The notes under the pieces are model-generated. The model saw only the letters and a program-made list of their open reading frames with translations, had not been told where the DNA came from and ran no database searches. Position numbers and translations under genes: made by a program. DNA of 64,000 nt, taken from contig NC_088787.1 in assembly GCF_949628265.1 (NCBI RefSeq), positions 22,186,501 to 22,250,500 on the forward strand. Direction: 5' to 3'. Positions within the stretch are counted from its first letter, which is position 1. Each line of letters opens with the position of its first letter. This stretch comes from Cloeon dipterum (Eukaryota > Arthropoda > Insecta > Ephemeroptera > Baetidae). Positions 26,089-38,400 of this stretch are shown piece after piece.

Positions 26089-26330
26089 GTTTGTTACCAA
26101 TTTAGGGCCATCTAAAATATCAGTAGTATTTGGAATGTAAAAGTTTTCAAGCAGATAAAGTGGGACACAAAAAACGATTAGCACAGCCCCGGCTGATTAT
26201 CAGCGCATCCCACGTGTTTGGACGGGCCTCCCTTTTCCCGTTTGGGGGATAGGAAGTATTTTTTCGAAATTTTTGCTTAAATAGACAGACCTGCGTCGTT
26301 TGGTGTGCGGCGAGAGTCCTGCCGGTTGAG
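26089..26330. repeat. Diverged tandem duplication, copy B
   Basis: Partner of copy A. Shared blocks: GTTTGTTAC (26,089), AAAAGTTTTCAAG (26,139), the palindrome GCTGATTATCAGC (about 26,192-26,204), ATCCCACGTG (about 26,207-26,216), GACGGGCCTC, TTTGGGGGATAGGAAGT, and the minus-strand donor CGCAG|GTCTGT at 26,291/26,290. Copy B contains the donor of the candidate first coding exon described next. Confidence 0.75.
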
Positions 26331-26424
26331 GCACAGGTGGTGCGGGCACAGGTACGGGGGGCATCTGCGGCGGCAGGTAGGTCGGCGGAGCCGCGTAGTG
26401 CGGCGGGCCGGCGTACGCGTACAT
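26291..26424 (-). CDS. Candidate first coding exon, Tyr/Pro-rich N-terminus
   Basis: On the minus strand an ATG at 26,424-26,422 opens 44 codons and runs into a donor (CGACGCAG|GTCTGT) at 26,291/26,290, ending in phase 2. The peptide begins MYAYAGPPHYAAPP, is very rich in Pro, Tyr, Val and Ala, and ends in a basic TKRR. Directly upstream (26,425 to about 26,720) is CpG-rich with CTG/CAG runs and no polypyrimidine-AG acceptor near the ATG. This fits a promoter-proximal first exon rather than an internal one. I do not recognise the family. Low-complexity N-termini like this are common on alternative first exons of regulatory proteins with large introns. No following exon could be identified in the window. 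Other frames are also open here, so coding status is a moderate guess. Confidence 0.4.
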
Positions 26425-29400
26425 TGTCCGAAGGATGAAACGAAAACGACGGGGGTTGGGACGAAGGGTAGACCGGCTCCAGTCGTCGTGTTATCTGGCT
26501 TGGGCGCGGGGCATGGCGGCCCCAAGGAACGAAACACCACTGCTGCTGCTGCTGCTGCTCGGCACTCGCTCCGCGCTCGCTCGCTCGCTCGCTCCGCCGG
26601 TCGATAAAAACACTGTGAGAGTTGCTGGCTTGCGTGCTGGCTGCGGCTGCTGCTGCCTGCTCGCGGCTTCGGCCTCGTCGGATGCTCGACTCGTACTCTC
26701 CGCTCGACGGCCCGCCCGCTGAGGCCGAGTGAGCGGCACCGCTTTTCCATAAGCAACCGCCGACGCTAACGCCATCGCTCGCCATCAGCTCGAACCCACC
26801 AGCAAATTTTTTTGGGAAACAATTTTAGACACTTGAGGTCGTTGATAACAAAAACAAGCATCAGATTTTTGGGGGAGTCATTCCTCTAAAATTTGGCTCG
26901 CCTTCTTTTGTCCATAATAGGTGATTTTAAATTGTTTCCAAATGATTTGGAGAATTGGTCTGAACGACTGGAATTTTGGTAATGGTTTTTACTAATGAAT
27001 TTTTAACAATCATGATTCAACAGACTTTCAGAAAAGTTGTATGGACAAATTCTGGGTCCTTCGAACAAATTCCAAATCCCATGTTTAAAATATATTCCAT
27101 TTATTTTGTGGAAAAAAATTTAATAATACGAGTATATACGATAAAACCTGATATATAATATAGGTCTTATAAGTCGTAGGTCAAAGATATCTAAAGCGTC
27201 ATAATAATGAACAAACTCCACGAATCAATTTGTTGAGAGTGGAATTCGACAGCTTAGTATTATATACTGCATTTTTGAATCCCAAGTAGGAATCCTATAC
27301 AGCATAAATACAACTGGACTTGTGAATGGACGGTGAATGGTACAAATTTTAATCCTTCAGGGTGGCTGAACACCCAAAGGAAATAGGTCGTAAATTTAGT
27401 TTGTCAAATTCCATTGATAGAAAAATTTCCCCCAAAGAAAATCACCTTTTAAAGCGGCCTATTTAGTGAAGGCTTTCTGTGCGCGAGGATAACAAAAGTA
27501 AAATGATCCCTGCTCTCGGTGCCGCCGCCGCTGCTCGACGACGCTCGTCTTTATAAAACAATCGATTAGCAAATAATATCACCCGGTTGCCCTGGAGATT
27601 CGTCTTCTGTGTGCAGTGTGTCGGCGGCGGCAACGGAGGCAGCAGTCCCAGGACACTTGTTTTCCACTCGCCCGCCGACCGGCCGGCCCGACTGACTTCG
27701 TGATCGCGTGTAAAGCAAAAAATATCTGTCCGATTCGCGAAAAGGATAAACATTTTCGTTGATTTGCTCTCCAACTGAAATTACAGACAAACTGAGAACT
27801 ACGCGACATACATTTAACGAGACACGTGTTTTTAAAACAAATCAACTTGAAACCATTTTTAGCCTGGATATCTGAAAATGCTGACTTTTGATGTCATCGG
27901 CAGCCTACAATGCTCGAGTGGCACTCGACGACGTGCAATTGGCAGCCGGCAAGAACGAGAATATTTCCCCTCCTGTATCAATGAGGCCAATATACACTCT
28001 AAGAAAGCTGCTGCTGGCACTCTCAAAAGTCAAACAAAAATTTCACCGCTGTGACAATACGGCTGACTTTCGCTAAAAAAAACACACGCCAAAAATTAAA
28101 AGTGTATTTGCAAAAAAAAATGGAAATCTGTCTGTCGGTGGCGGTGGCGTCCGTGTTATTGGATTAAAAAGTCAGCGCGGAAGAGTCATCCGTGCTCGAA
28201 ATGATGAAAAAGCAACTGGCAATGAAATTCCGGGCCAAATTGATTCGTCGTCGCGCGGGACGTGTGCGTGCGCTCCGCCCGCGCGGCGGCCGCCCGGCGA
28301 CAATGTAAATATGCACGCGGCGAAATATTTTTATTAAGCCGACGCACATGCACGTAATAATTTAGCCGAGTACATGTTGTGTACTGACTGCTGCTACGCT
28401 GCCGGGTGGCGGAATAACATTACCAGAGAGGCCCTTTTTATTTCGCCCCCTGCCTGCCTGCCTGCTCGGCTGATGGAGGGTGGGTCGGGTCGCCACCAAC
28501 GGCCCCATCGCACAACGTAGATAAAAGACAGCTACCGGCTTGCTTTTGCATATATGTATATGCACCCAACAATTTATTGATGTTAGGGATAGAAAAATTG
28601 TCTCGGATATATATTCACTTTTTGAACTAAGAAGCTGTTGGTTGCTCGTTTGTTTGGAGCTTATGCTGGGCCCAGAAGAAACCATCCCTGCCTAGCGGGG
28701 GGGTCCAGGGTGGGCCCTGATGGAATAAGACCAAAGGTTTATTATACTATCCCTTGCCATTGTAGTGAGAGCAAGCAAATATGTCGGTCTTCTCGGTGGG
28801 TGCAAGCCGTCTGAAGAGACAACAAAATATATTGGGGTAGCCGGCAAGGCGCGCCTGCGAATAGTGCTTAAGAGCGTCGGGTGTAACCCTGGCAAAGTGC
28901 ATCCCTGAACTTTGAGAGAATTTAAAAATATACCGACGGTCTCAATGTATATTCATTAATAAAAAAGCCAATTTTTATATTATTTTTATTTGAACTATTC
29001 TTGAGATAATAGAACGTCGTTTAATAAACAAATATTTATCCTTGTTAATCACCAAGAAGACATTCTAGTAACACAGATTATGCTTTTTTTAAACAAAAAC
29101 CGAAGTTTTTTTAAATCTAAACCCTTATAGAATATTGCATTTTATTCATTTTAGTTTGAATAAATTATCAACTTTTAAAATCTGCAATAGACCTTAGAGA
29201 GTAACCTTTGCTTGTGTCACCGACAGTTCAATCTAATATTACAGTCTCACGTGCGACCAAAGTAGCATATATTATCTTACGATTCGAAATAAAAATCCTA
29301 CGGAATGCCATTTTTGCCGAGGAGTGGCTTTGGGGGAGAGCAGAGCGCCCCAACGGCTTTTGCTGCCACACCATCTAGGGTGGAGTGTTATCTGGGGACG

Positions 29401-32394
29401 TGAGAGCAACGGCGGCGCATTTTGATAACATTTTCTGTTGCTTTGTGTGTCATACACCGCGCGCGACAATATCAACCCAGCAGGCCGTATGGTACACAGA
29501 GCCGCCCGCCGCCGGCAGCAGCAGAAGTCGAGGGAAAAACACGCGAGAATAAATTCCAGCCGCCCACGAGTGAGGAAGAGAGGGAACAGGGCTGCTGTGC
29601 GGAATTCCACGGGCCGTCCAGCGGACGCAGGGATGCTCTCCTCGCATTTTGAACTTTCCGCCATGAAGTAACTTACTTTTAACTGTTTCTAAAGGTAACA
29701 TTGTCGTTGGCTCGAGCTGAGAATTTGTGGCTGTCAAAAAGCAAAAGAGACGGGACAAGAATTTATGGTCGAGAACACAATGATGAGACTTTTCTCCACA
29801 CTTGGACAACATAATGACGCCGGGCCCGTATCACTGGCAATCATCTCGATAGCGTATTTATAAGTAACAATATTTCTCCTATCGATAATTTCGGTTCTCT
29901 CTGGCCAAGGTTACGAATTATTTCTCTTCTCACTCAGTCTGTGTCTCTACACGCTGAACTTTGGATCGGCCGGCCAGTCTCTCTGTGTGAGCGGGATGCT
30001 CCTCGCGGGGCCATGACCTGCGAGTGTGTGAGTGTGATTATAAATCGTCAAGCGGTGGATGGCTCACAGAACTGCGAATCGGCAGCAGCAGCAGCAGCAA
30101 CCGCTCTGCAGTAACATCAGCATACTGTCACTTAGGATTAAAAAAACTAAAGAGTGTCCCAAACCTTTGATATGAGCTGAGTTGCAGAATGTTTTATTGG
30201 AAAATTCAGATCTCTTGCATTGCTATCCTGCTGCTTTCCATTTGTTTCTGAATCTGGGGCACAGCTGCCGACAACAAAGTGATCTACAATGACGAGCCTG
30301 GATGGATCTTAAAATAATTGTCTTGCTTGATTAAAAATAACTTTTTCTTTGTGAGTAAAATTGCATTTTTCCTGCGCTGTCGAGTAAAAGGTGTTGTCAT
30401 TTTGTGACACACATTCCTACTTTGCACGAATGATACTCAACAAGCACCAACTGCTTATGAAGATTTTGCAAAAGTGCTATTTGACTTTTTGCAATTAGGA
30501 GTCCCGTATTGCAGGCGCTATATGTGGGGTAATGAGCAGAGCAGGCTGTCTCTCGAGCAACGTTGCTGCTGCTGTCTCTCTCTGGCTCAATTTATCGGCG
30601 GGCGCAGAGTATGTACCTATGAAGTCTCTTCTTTCCTTCTCGCCTTTGGCGTTACGTGTCACTCTTTTTAAACGCCGCACGCAGAAAGAGAGATCCATTA
30701 AAAATCCTCATTAATACCAGCGTTGTTTGTTGCACTGATCGCGCGCCGGTGAAAAATGGCGAGCACCTCGGACAGCGCGGACAGATTACTTTTATTCGCC
30801 ATCAGCTCACCCGCCGCCACTAATGACCGACGGAATGCTGCGATATGCGCCAACTGACCCCGCAGGTACCTGGTTAAAATATTACCCGTGCATGAGAGCG
30901 AGCAACAATGATGCAAAATTACCAAATTACTTTGTTTTTCATGTTAAATAAGTAGAATTTAACTATTAAGATTAAAAAAATTCAAATCTAAATTTAATTA
31001 ATCTTGTAAAAAAATTCTGTTTTTTTTTAACCTAAACAGCTTTTTCTGTGTCAAAATTAATGAAGTCAAGGCTGGCGTACAAATTAGCAGACAGTGACTT
31101 TTTCGTTGGGGTTAATTAAAAGGTTTTCATTTTTGAGGACTGGCGCATTTAAAAAATTCATGGTAAACCAGCTTTTTAAGGCCCCCGAGATTGACCCGTA
31201 GTTTTTCGCCACCCCTGCTATGGTCAACCAAAATTGGAAGGGAAAGGGAGCCTGTTCTAGAAGTAGATGCATATGTTCACGAGATACGCTTTTCTTAGTT
31301 TTTCAATACTTGATTTGTAAGAAAGTGACTTATCTCTCCTGCGCGAGTGACGAATGTGAATAAAATTATGTGATAAACCAGTTAATTTCTAGATTTCTAC
31401 CATTTCTTAGACTGTGATCAGAAGAATTTTACTCTGTCTTAAGCCACCAACGCAAAAATGAGCATTGAACATTGATCTCCATTTATATTTTTGTTGCATG
31501 TTGCACAAATTTTGTGTATACTTCGTTCATTAAAAATGAACAAAACCAGTCATTCCAGAACAATAAAACAAATTTCACTTCCAAAACAACAGTTTTGCAA
31601 ACGTTATAGTATAAAGATTTGAATCATTATTCCAAGGAATTTAAGGACAAAAAATACGCGACTTCCACGAAGTGCTGAAAACAACGAGACACACACGATA
31701 AGAAATTGTGCGGGTAGTCAATTCATCATCGTTTTGCGCCCGGACGATGACGGGCTAGAATCTGAATTCGGAATCCACTCTGCCAGCCCGGTGTTAGCGG
31801 CGCGCGCGCCTGATAAAACGTCCCATTGTCCTAAATGCCATTCTCGCGTCGCGCGGACAAAGCGGCCAATCGGTTAATTCCCGCAGGCCAACCAACTTTA
31901 TCGCCGCCGATCGACTGCAAACTTCGGAGCGGACGCAAAAATCATTTTTCTCTCCGCCGCCGAAGCGCGCGATTTGATATGCGAGTCATGCAAGGCTGGA
32001 AAAATTTAATGACGGTCGATTTGTATGACTTTGCCTCTCAATTTTTTTCTCCGCCAGACTGGCTTAGCTGCATGATTTTCCCCGCAAACAACTATGAACG
32101 AGAGAGTAAGATGGATCTGTGCGGAGAGAGCTGCTTTGCCAAACTCCCCTTCGCATCTTTTAACTTCCAAAATGGGGTGACTGCACACTTTTTCAAACGA
32201 TCGAACGTGCCAAACGACTTAACCATTAAATTAAAAAGAGATCTACTTAATTTCAAACATCGTTCATAGCTTCATGATATTGTACTAAATTAAATTGGAT
32301 CTCTTTAAACCAGTGCAAAAATTATTTTGTAAGTACTTAACTACTCAGCTCACATTGCAAATTTTGTGTGCCTGCCACCTCTTGCTGTTGATAA
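26425..32394. other. No conserved gene; CpG-rich block then mixed DNA
   Basis: At 26,425-26,780 there is CpG-rich sequence with CTG runs (about 26,539-26,557) and a CGCT tetranucleotide run (about 26,573-26,595), a promoter-like composition for the minus strand. About 26,810-27,470 and 28,910-29,280 are A+T-rich and empty. A compact G+C-rich segment at about 28,690-28,910 could be an old repeat, but I cannot assign it. A (CAG)n-like run lies at about 30,083-30,100. I see no RNA gene. Confidence 0.45.
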
Positions 32395-32426
32395 CACTCA
32401 CCTGAAACAACCAAACAAACATTTAG
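32395..32426 (-). other. Candidate recursive splice site (zero-nt exon) 2
   Basis: On the minus strand AAATGTTTGTTTGGTTGTTTCAG is fused directly to GTGAGTGTT, with the junction between 32,402 and 32,401. The polypyrimidine tract is T-rich with G interruptions. The core TGTTTCAGGTGAGTGT (16 nt) is identical to the site at 17.4 kb, on the same strand and 14,984 bp away. Ratchet points in insect introns typically subdivide introns at spacings of this order. The two sites may be related by selection for the same juxtaposed consensus rather than by duplication, because sequence outside the core differs. Confidence 0.6.
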
Positions 32427-35400
32427 AACAATTTGGCAAAAACGCCGACAAACTTTATGAGATATTTGGTATTGACAGAAATTGTGCATCGCTTTTTTGT
32501 GTACTGTAACAAAAACTTTTTTCATTACGACCAAGCTGCATTAAATATAAATGTGAACTGTGTAGAGTTAACATTGACAATTAAAATTCACAAGTTTTTA
32601 CAGATTTAGTTTATTTTGCCTTAAATTTGGTTTGGACACATAATAAAACAAATCTAATGCCAGCTCCAATATGAAAAATGCATGATCAAACTAGTTTTTC
32701 TGCATTTATAAGATACTCGGAGCAAATTCACACATTAAATAATTATTTCTCCTATAATTTTAGACATTTATCTGATATGTATTTCAGCGCAAAAAAATGA
32801 GGTCCACGATGCGATCGGTAATAAACACTGCAATCATACGTAGCTCTACTTTCCAGAACACTTATACACTTCCCTTTCCTTGTTATTGAAAAAATCATAG
32901 TTTTAAAAAAATGCCTTTTTATTTAAACTTAAATCCTCAATCTTAATTTCTGGATCATTAAAACAGTGTCAACTTTCTGCCGGTTGTAAAATAGCACTTG
33001 TCAAGGGCGTAATTAAAGCAAAAGAGTCGTGTTGGACCCGATTGGGGGTTTGCAAATCGGGAGGGATGGCGGGGCGGGCGTCGGTGGCAGAGCAGCCAGG
33101 CGGGCTGCATACCTGATGAGGTCGCGCGCATCTGATACGGGGCGAGGTCGGCTGATGCAAAGAGAGGGCAAGGTAGCTTGCTGCTACATGCAAAAGGCAG
33201 CGCGAGCGAGAGCGAGAGAGAGAATTCAATCCGCGCCACAGCCAGCGACACCCACACCGCGCGCGTAATAATAATAATATTATGTAGCGACCCCCCGCGG
33301 CACAGGAGGTGTTTTCTTCTGCGCACCGCGCGCGTCTATCCCGTTTTTTGCTGCTGCGCTCAAAGCCGACACACCCCCCAACCGTCGTGCCGCACATGAC
33401 TAAATACCGTCGGCGCGGTGCACAACAGCATTTGCAACAAAATTAAAAAATTTGAATTTCTTGGTATTTTTTCCTTTAAATTAATCAATGATAAATCGTA
33501 AATGTCAATGTTTAGTTCAAATATAAATAATAATAATAATATAATCATATTTCTAAGTGTGGCACAAAATTTATTTTGTAAAAATATTTTCATTTTTATG
33601 TTGGGGTTGTTATTAAATTTAAATTTCTCATTTTTAATTGAGTAACTTGCAATTGATGTTTCAGATTTTTGCGTGATATTCTACAGTGGTTGATTCCAGT
33701 AACAATTAAAAAAGATTCACGTAGTGTAAAATAAAATTCAATCGTTATTAGACAATAATGTCTCAATTAATTATAAATTCGTCCATATTTCATACTTTTT
33801 AGATTGAGCTCTATACAATTTTAAAGTTAAACTAAAAAAATTTAGTCATTTATTTTTATAACGTGAATGAGATAGGGGCCCAAGTTTCCTCCCAGCTTGA
33901 CGGTACGGTTGGTAGAGAAGCAGCACATTTCGCTTCTGCACCGTGTAAGAGAAATGGGTGGGTGGGTGTGGCACGTGATGTATCGACTGCGAAGCCCTCG
34001 GGCCTCATCATATTTTTATGAACGCCGCTGAATACATTATAATATGCGCTCGTCTTTCGTTCCTTTTCTCTCTCTCATTGTTTCGCCAGGCTGCTGCGCG
34101 CGGAGAACGCCTTTAAATCCTTCTTTCTTTTTGTACGCTCTCTTTCCAGTCAGCCCTGCCCAACGATAATAATTGTGAGTGCACTGAGAGCGAAAAGTGG
34201 ACAGCCATTCGAATTCCATCGATTTGAGTTATGGTGTCAATGAAAAGATGCTCAGCCAGATTCATAAATTTCGCCTCTTGGGTGGCCGCCCTTAATTGGC
34301 CGTTGCGGCTTTACGGCAATAGTTCACGCAGTCTCTTCCTATGCGCAGCGTTTTGTTTTTTGTGATAAGTGTACATGCTCTCTAGGCTAATTTTCCAATT
34401 AAAATATGCGAAATGGGAAAATGGTGGCAATAAATCATTGAAAGGCATGCATTCTTCGACCCTCAATTTTCATGCCAGGACACTTGCTAAATAACAATGA
34501 TGAGGAAAAAGGGTCACTGTGACGTGTTTTTACCGTCTGGGAAATTTATTCCTGTATGAATTTGGCAGACAGTTTTTATGTTTGCATCGGATTTATTGCC
34601 CCTTTGACTTTGATGAAAATTCACGTCCAAAGTTTCAAATCGGCATTTGGGAACTCGAATTTGAATAAACATTGCTAAGCACATGCAAAAAGAAGCACAT
34701 CTGGAGCGTATAAATAAATCGTCAGGCCAGAAACACACATTCATCTTGATCACGGCGTGCTGGGAATAATCAAGTGTCGTGTGCCCGTCCGCCAGCAGCC
34801 AACAACCCTCATAAAAATTGCATAATGACTGAGCGGAATCCCCCGCCGCCCAGTGTATAAACAGTCTTTCGCTTTCAAATGACCTTTTGGCCTTTTACGC
34901 TCTCGTTTAAGACGAAAAATATTGGCAAAAATCAAAACGTTAAAATTCTAATGTGTTTCAAAATTAACTTAAAATTCCTGTGGGTATATCAACTGGGTCT
35001 ATAATTTTGCTACTCATTTTTCAAATGTAAAAAAATATCAAAAATTCAATTTGGCCAGCGAGATTGGTACGCTGACAGCAAGTGGCGAGATCAAATTCAC
35101 GAAACTCCTCACACGGTAAAGACAGAACCGCGCTCTTCATAATAATCAGTCTTCGTCTCGGTCCAAAATGGATCCATTAGAGGCAAAACCCGATTTTTTT
35201 CTCTTGCTTTTCACTCTGCTCTCATTTGGGTGATTACTAGCACGTGCTGTCGTATCCCGCGGCAATTTTCCAGCCAAGAGGCTCGGAGGCGGGGGAGGCG
35301 GATTCCATTTCTTAAGGTCGGTGTCCGCTGGCTGGCATGTGCTTATTATGCGGTCTTCATCTCCTCCTTTTTCGGCACTCCGACCCAGGTGCGTCTTTTG

Positions 35401-38400
35401 ATTGTGCTCAGGTCAAGGGCTTCGCGCGCGATTGACACCGCAAATTGGCTTCGGCTACAACTTGTTTTTCACTTTGGTAGCAAATGTGCGCGCTGATAGG
35501 GCGACGCTTTCCATTAAGAAGCTGCCACGAGTCTTGATTAGGTTGCATTTGAATAAATTATGTTGTGAGAAGCGTGCATTAATGAAAGAAGCTTGATGGA
35601 GATTTTTCGCTGCTGACCAGGAGGAATTAGCAGTTCGCAATGTCTAGTTTCAATCTTCGTCGGCTTAATGTTTAATACAAGCGGATTATCTATTTCAAAA
35701 GCCTTGTGTTGCCAAAGGGAGACAATCGTATTGAATAATTATAAACAGACTAACAGAGCGTATCCCACATTTCTAGACCATTTTTTATTTTCCTTCATGA
35801 GGATCACGTAAGAGCATAAATTTGTGTCTAGCTTCAATCATTTTTTAATCAATCCCTGCTGTCAGTCTCATTTATTACTGCCTGTTGTCCATATATTAAT
35901 GGAACAGTAATAATTAGGTATTACGTTGTTTGCAAAATCAACCAAACTCTAATTTGCTCTGATCACTTATTTATGAGGGTTTTGAGTTGTTCATCCGGGC
36001 AAGGTCCAATTTGTGCAACTTTCACTAAACGTTGTGTCAAAGGTAATTTGAGTAACTGGCTGCTTTTGCAGTAAATTTTATGGGTGGATTGCCTGGTAGA
36101 TTGATCATTTTAAATTACTCGTCATAAGTTTATTTCAAATTGCGTCGTAAATCACAGTTAGTGCCGTCACCGGTATGCATTGTGATGGTATAAAGAGCTC
36201 GGTATAATGCGAAAGATAATTCGCTTTTATTTCTTAAATCTCCATTTTTATTGTTCCTCCTCCGCACGCCTTCGACTGGCCGATTTCTTAAGAAAACGAG
36301 TCAGCATTATTGTTTGCTGAAAACTGTTGGCTAATCTTTTAGCAAAATCATTCCTGGAAATGTTGCGGGCACCGTCAATTAGAGCAATTAGAATGAAAGG
36401 ATGCAAATTGTGCCATTATGACTTGGTTCTTATTTGACCAGAAGACGGACAGACAGCGTGGGCGAGAAGACAACATTATTACACAAAAATTACAGGACAA
36501 GCAGAGCAAGCGAGAGATGCGTATACGCCGTGCCAGTATAAATGTATACATACACAATTACGGTGCAGGCTAATGATAATGTTGGCAGACCACCCGCAAC
36601 ACCAGAAACCTGCTCTCTTTCTAGAAAAGGACTCAAAAGTGCGGCAACCGCATCATCAATCACAAATTTGCGTATAATTGCGCAGCGTAGAGCGTTTTTG
36701 CTGTGTCGTCTGCTGCCACGCAAACGGTTGAAATCATCTTTAAAATAATCATGTGTACTGACCTTCAGTATCCTCAGACTTGTTCCGTATTGGAAAAACC
36801 AACAAGGAAACAATAGAATAAAATATCTAAATCGACTAAGTCTTAATGGAGAAAATATAATGCATGTTCCTCAAGAAGAAAAGAGATTCGAAATTATTTT
36901 GGTCTTAAAGGCCCATTGTATTGCTCTGTTGTCGCCATATTAATTGGAGAATTACTGTTGGATTTAACCGGCATAAGGTAAGTAATGGCCTATGGCGCAT
37001 TTACTGTGTCTTAATTATCCTTAAATTGACGTATCCTGTTGTTTACCATCCAAATAATTGTCTCTTTCTTCGAGCCAAATCTTTGATCGTAATGGGGAAA
37101 GTTCCAAACTGAATTAGAGGAAGTGCCACAATTTATCAACAAAATCGCGATTGAGCGGCGGGGTGCGGGGCTGATTAATTGTCAAGCTGATTGATCGGTC
37201 GTGATCGTACCATTAGAAAGGAAAATGGCCGCGGTTTTCACCGGGGCCGAAATTTCCCGTATCCTCTAGGGCCCATTACAAACATTCTCGAGTGGTGCTG
37301 GCTGGAGGTCTTATCTAGGCAAAGAGTTGCATTAAATATAATATTTTTATGAACGCTGCGCACTATCAGCGGAGGCGATCGGATTTTTGTAAAGTGACGG
37401 CCCGCGCGCATGGGAAAAGCAAGAAAGAAAACGCCGGCCGGCGTGAGAGATGCCGATAAGCGCGCGCTCCTTCGCGGTCGGCGAGTCAAATAAATTATTA
37501 ATCTGTTTCAATGATCTATCAGGGTAGGAAAATATTTGCTCTTTCATCAAGCGGCTAATTTTATGCAATTAGTCACGCCGACCATCGCGCTCAGCACATC
37601 TAACCAGCGGCGCGAGAGAGCACACCCACAACACACAGTAAGCGGAGAATGTATGACTGTGTACTCCTTGTACAAGGCTCCGCGGCGCAAAACAGGCAAC
37701 TTAGTTCGCATTTGCGTGCTCCACTCGGTCTGTGTTCTTTCCAAACACGTTCCCAACTCATTAGAGCTAATATCTGCACACTGATCAATTTCAAGATAAG
37801 GCTTTTTATTTATAAACTGAAGAGAATAATAAGTTTAAATGATACTGAAGAGTTTCAAAATATATTTTACAAGGAGGCCAGTTTAATGCTCAGATCTAAT
37901 TAGAGCCACAAAATGTGGCCAATGGGAGTGCATCGCCAGCCAAAAGCCTAAATTACCGCTGCGCCGATAAGCATTTCGTGGTGCGCCGTTAAATAATGGC
38001 ATTAATAGTGCCGCGTGGATTGGTGCAGCCCAATAAAGCGGGCATAAAAGCGGCAATAAAGTGATTTGTTCTCGTTGTCGATAATGAGTTGTTATGAGTT
38101 GAGAAGGCGGGCGAGGGGTCATCTCATCTCTGATGCCCAGGTCGAGCGAGAAGGAATAAATAAAGCATAGCGCAGCAGCCCAATACATGTGTCAGACAGC
38201 CGGCAATCGCGCGCTTGACCGACCGATACATTCTTGTAAAACCAAGCACTTCTGCGATCATAATCGCCTTCTAATAAAAAAGAGATGAAAAGTCTGAGAG
38301 GGAAAAACACGACACGCACTCCTCCGCACTCTACAGCAGGGATGTGAGAAAAAATATGTACAAAGTAAACTGCTAAAAAGTTATTCATTTCATGTAGGAA

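Noticed and set aside
26147..26785. Long minus-strand frame (about 212 codons)
   Set aside because: It is a different frame from the Pro-rich exon candidate, reads through the donor, and consists of low-complexity Ser/Ala/Arg/Gln from triplet repeats in CpG-rich DNA.
28690..28910. Compact G+C-rich segment resembling a transposon 3' end
   Set aside because: No terminal repeats, target-site duplication or coding remnant could be identified by eye.
36920..36980. Plus-strand exon ending AAG|GTAAGT at 36,968
   Set aside because: A strong donor but no acceptor, no coding frame into it and no partner exon. Not enough to call a gene.
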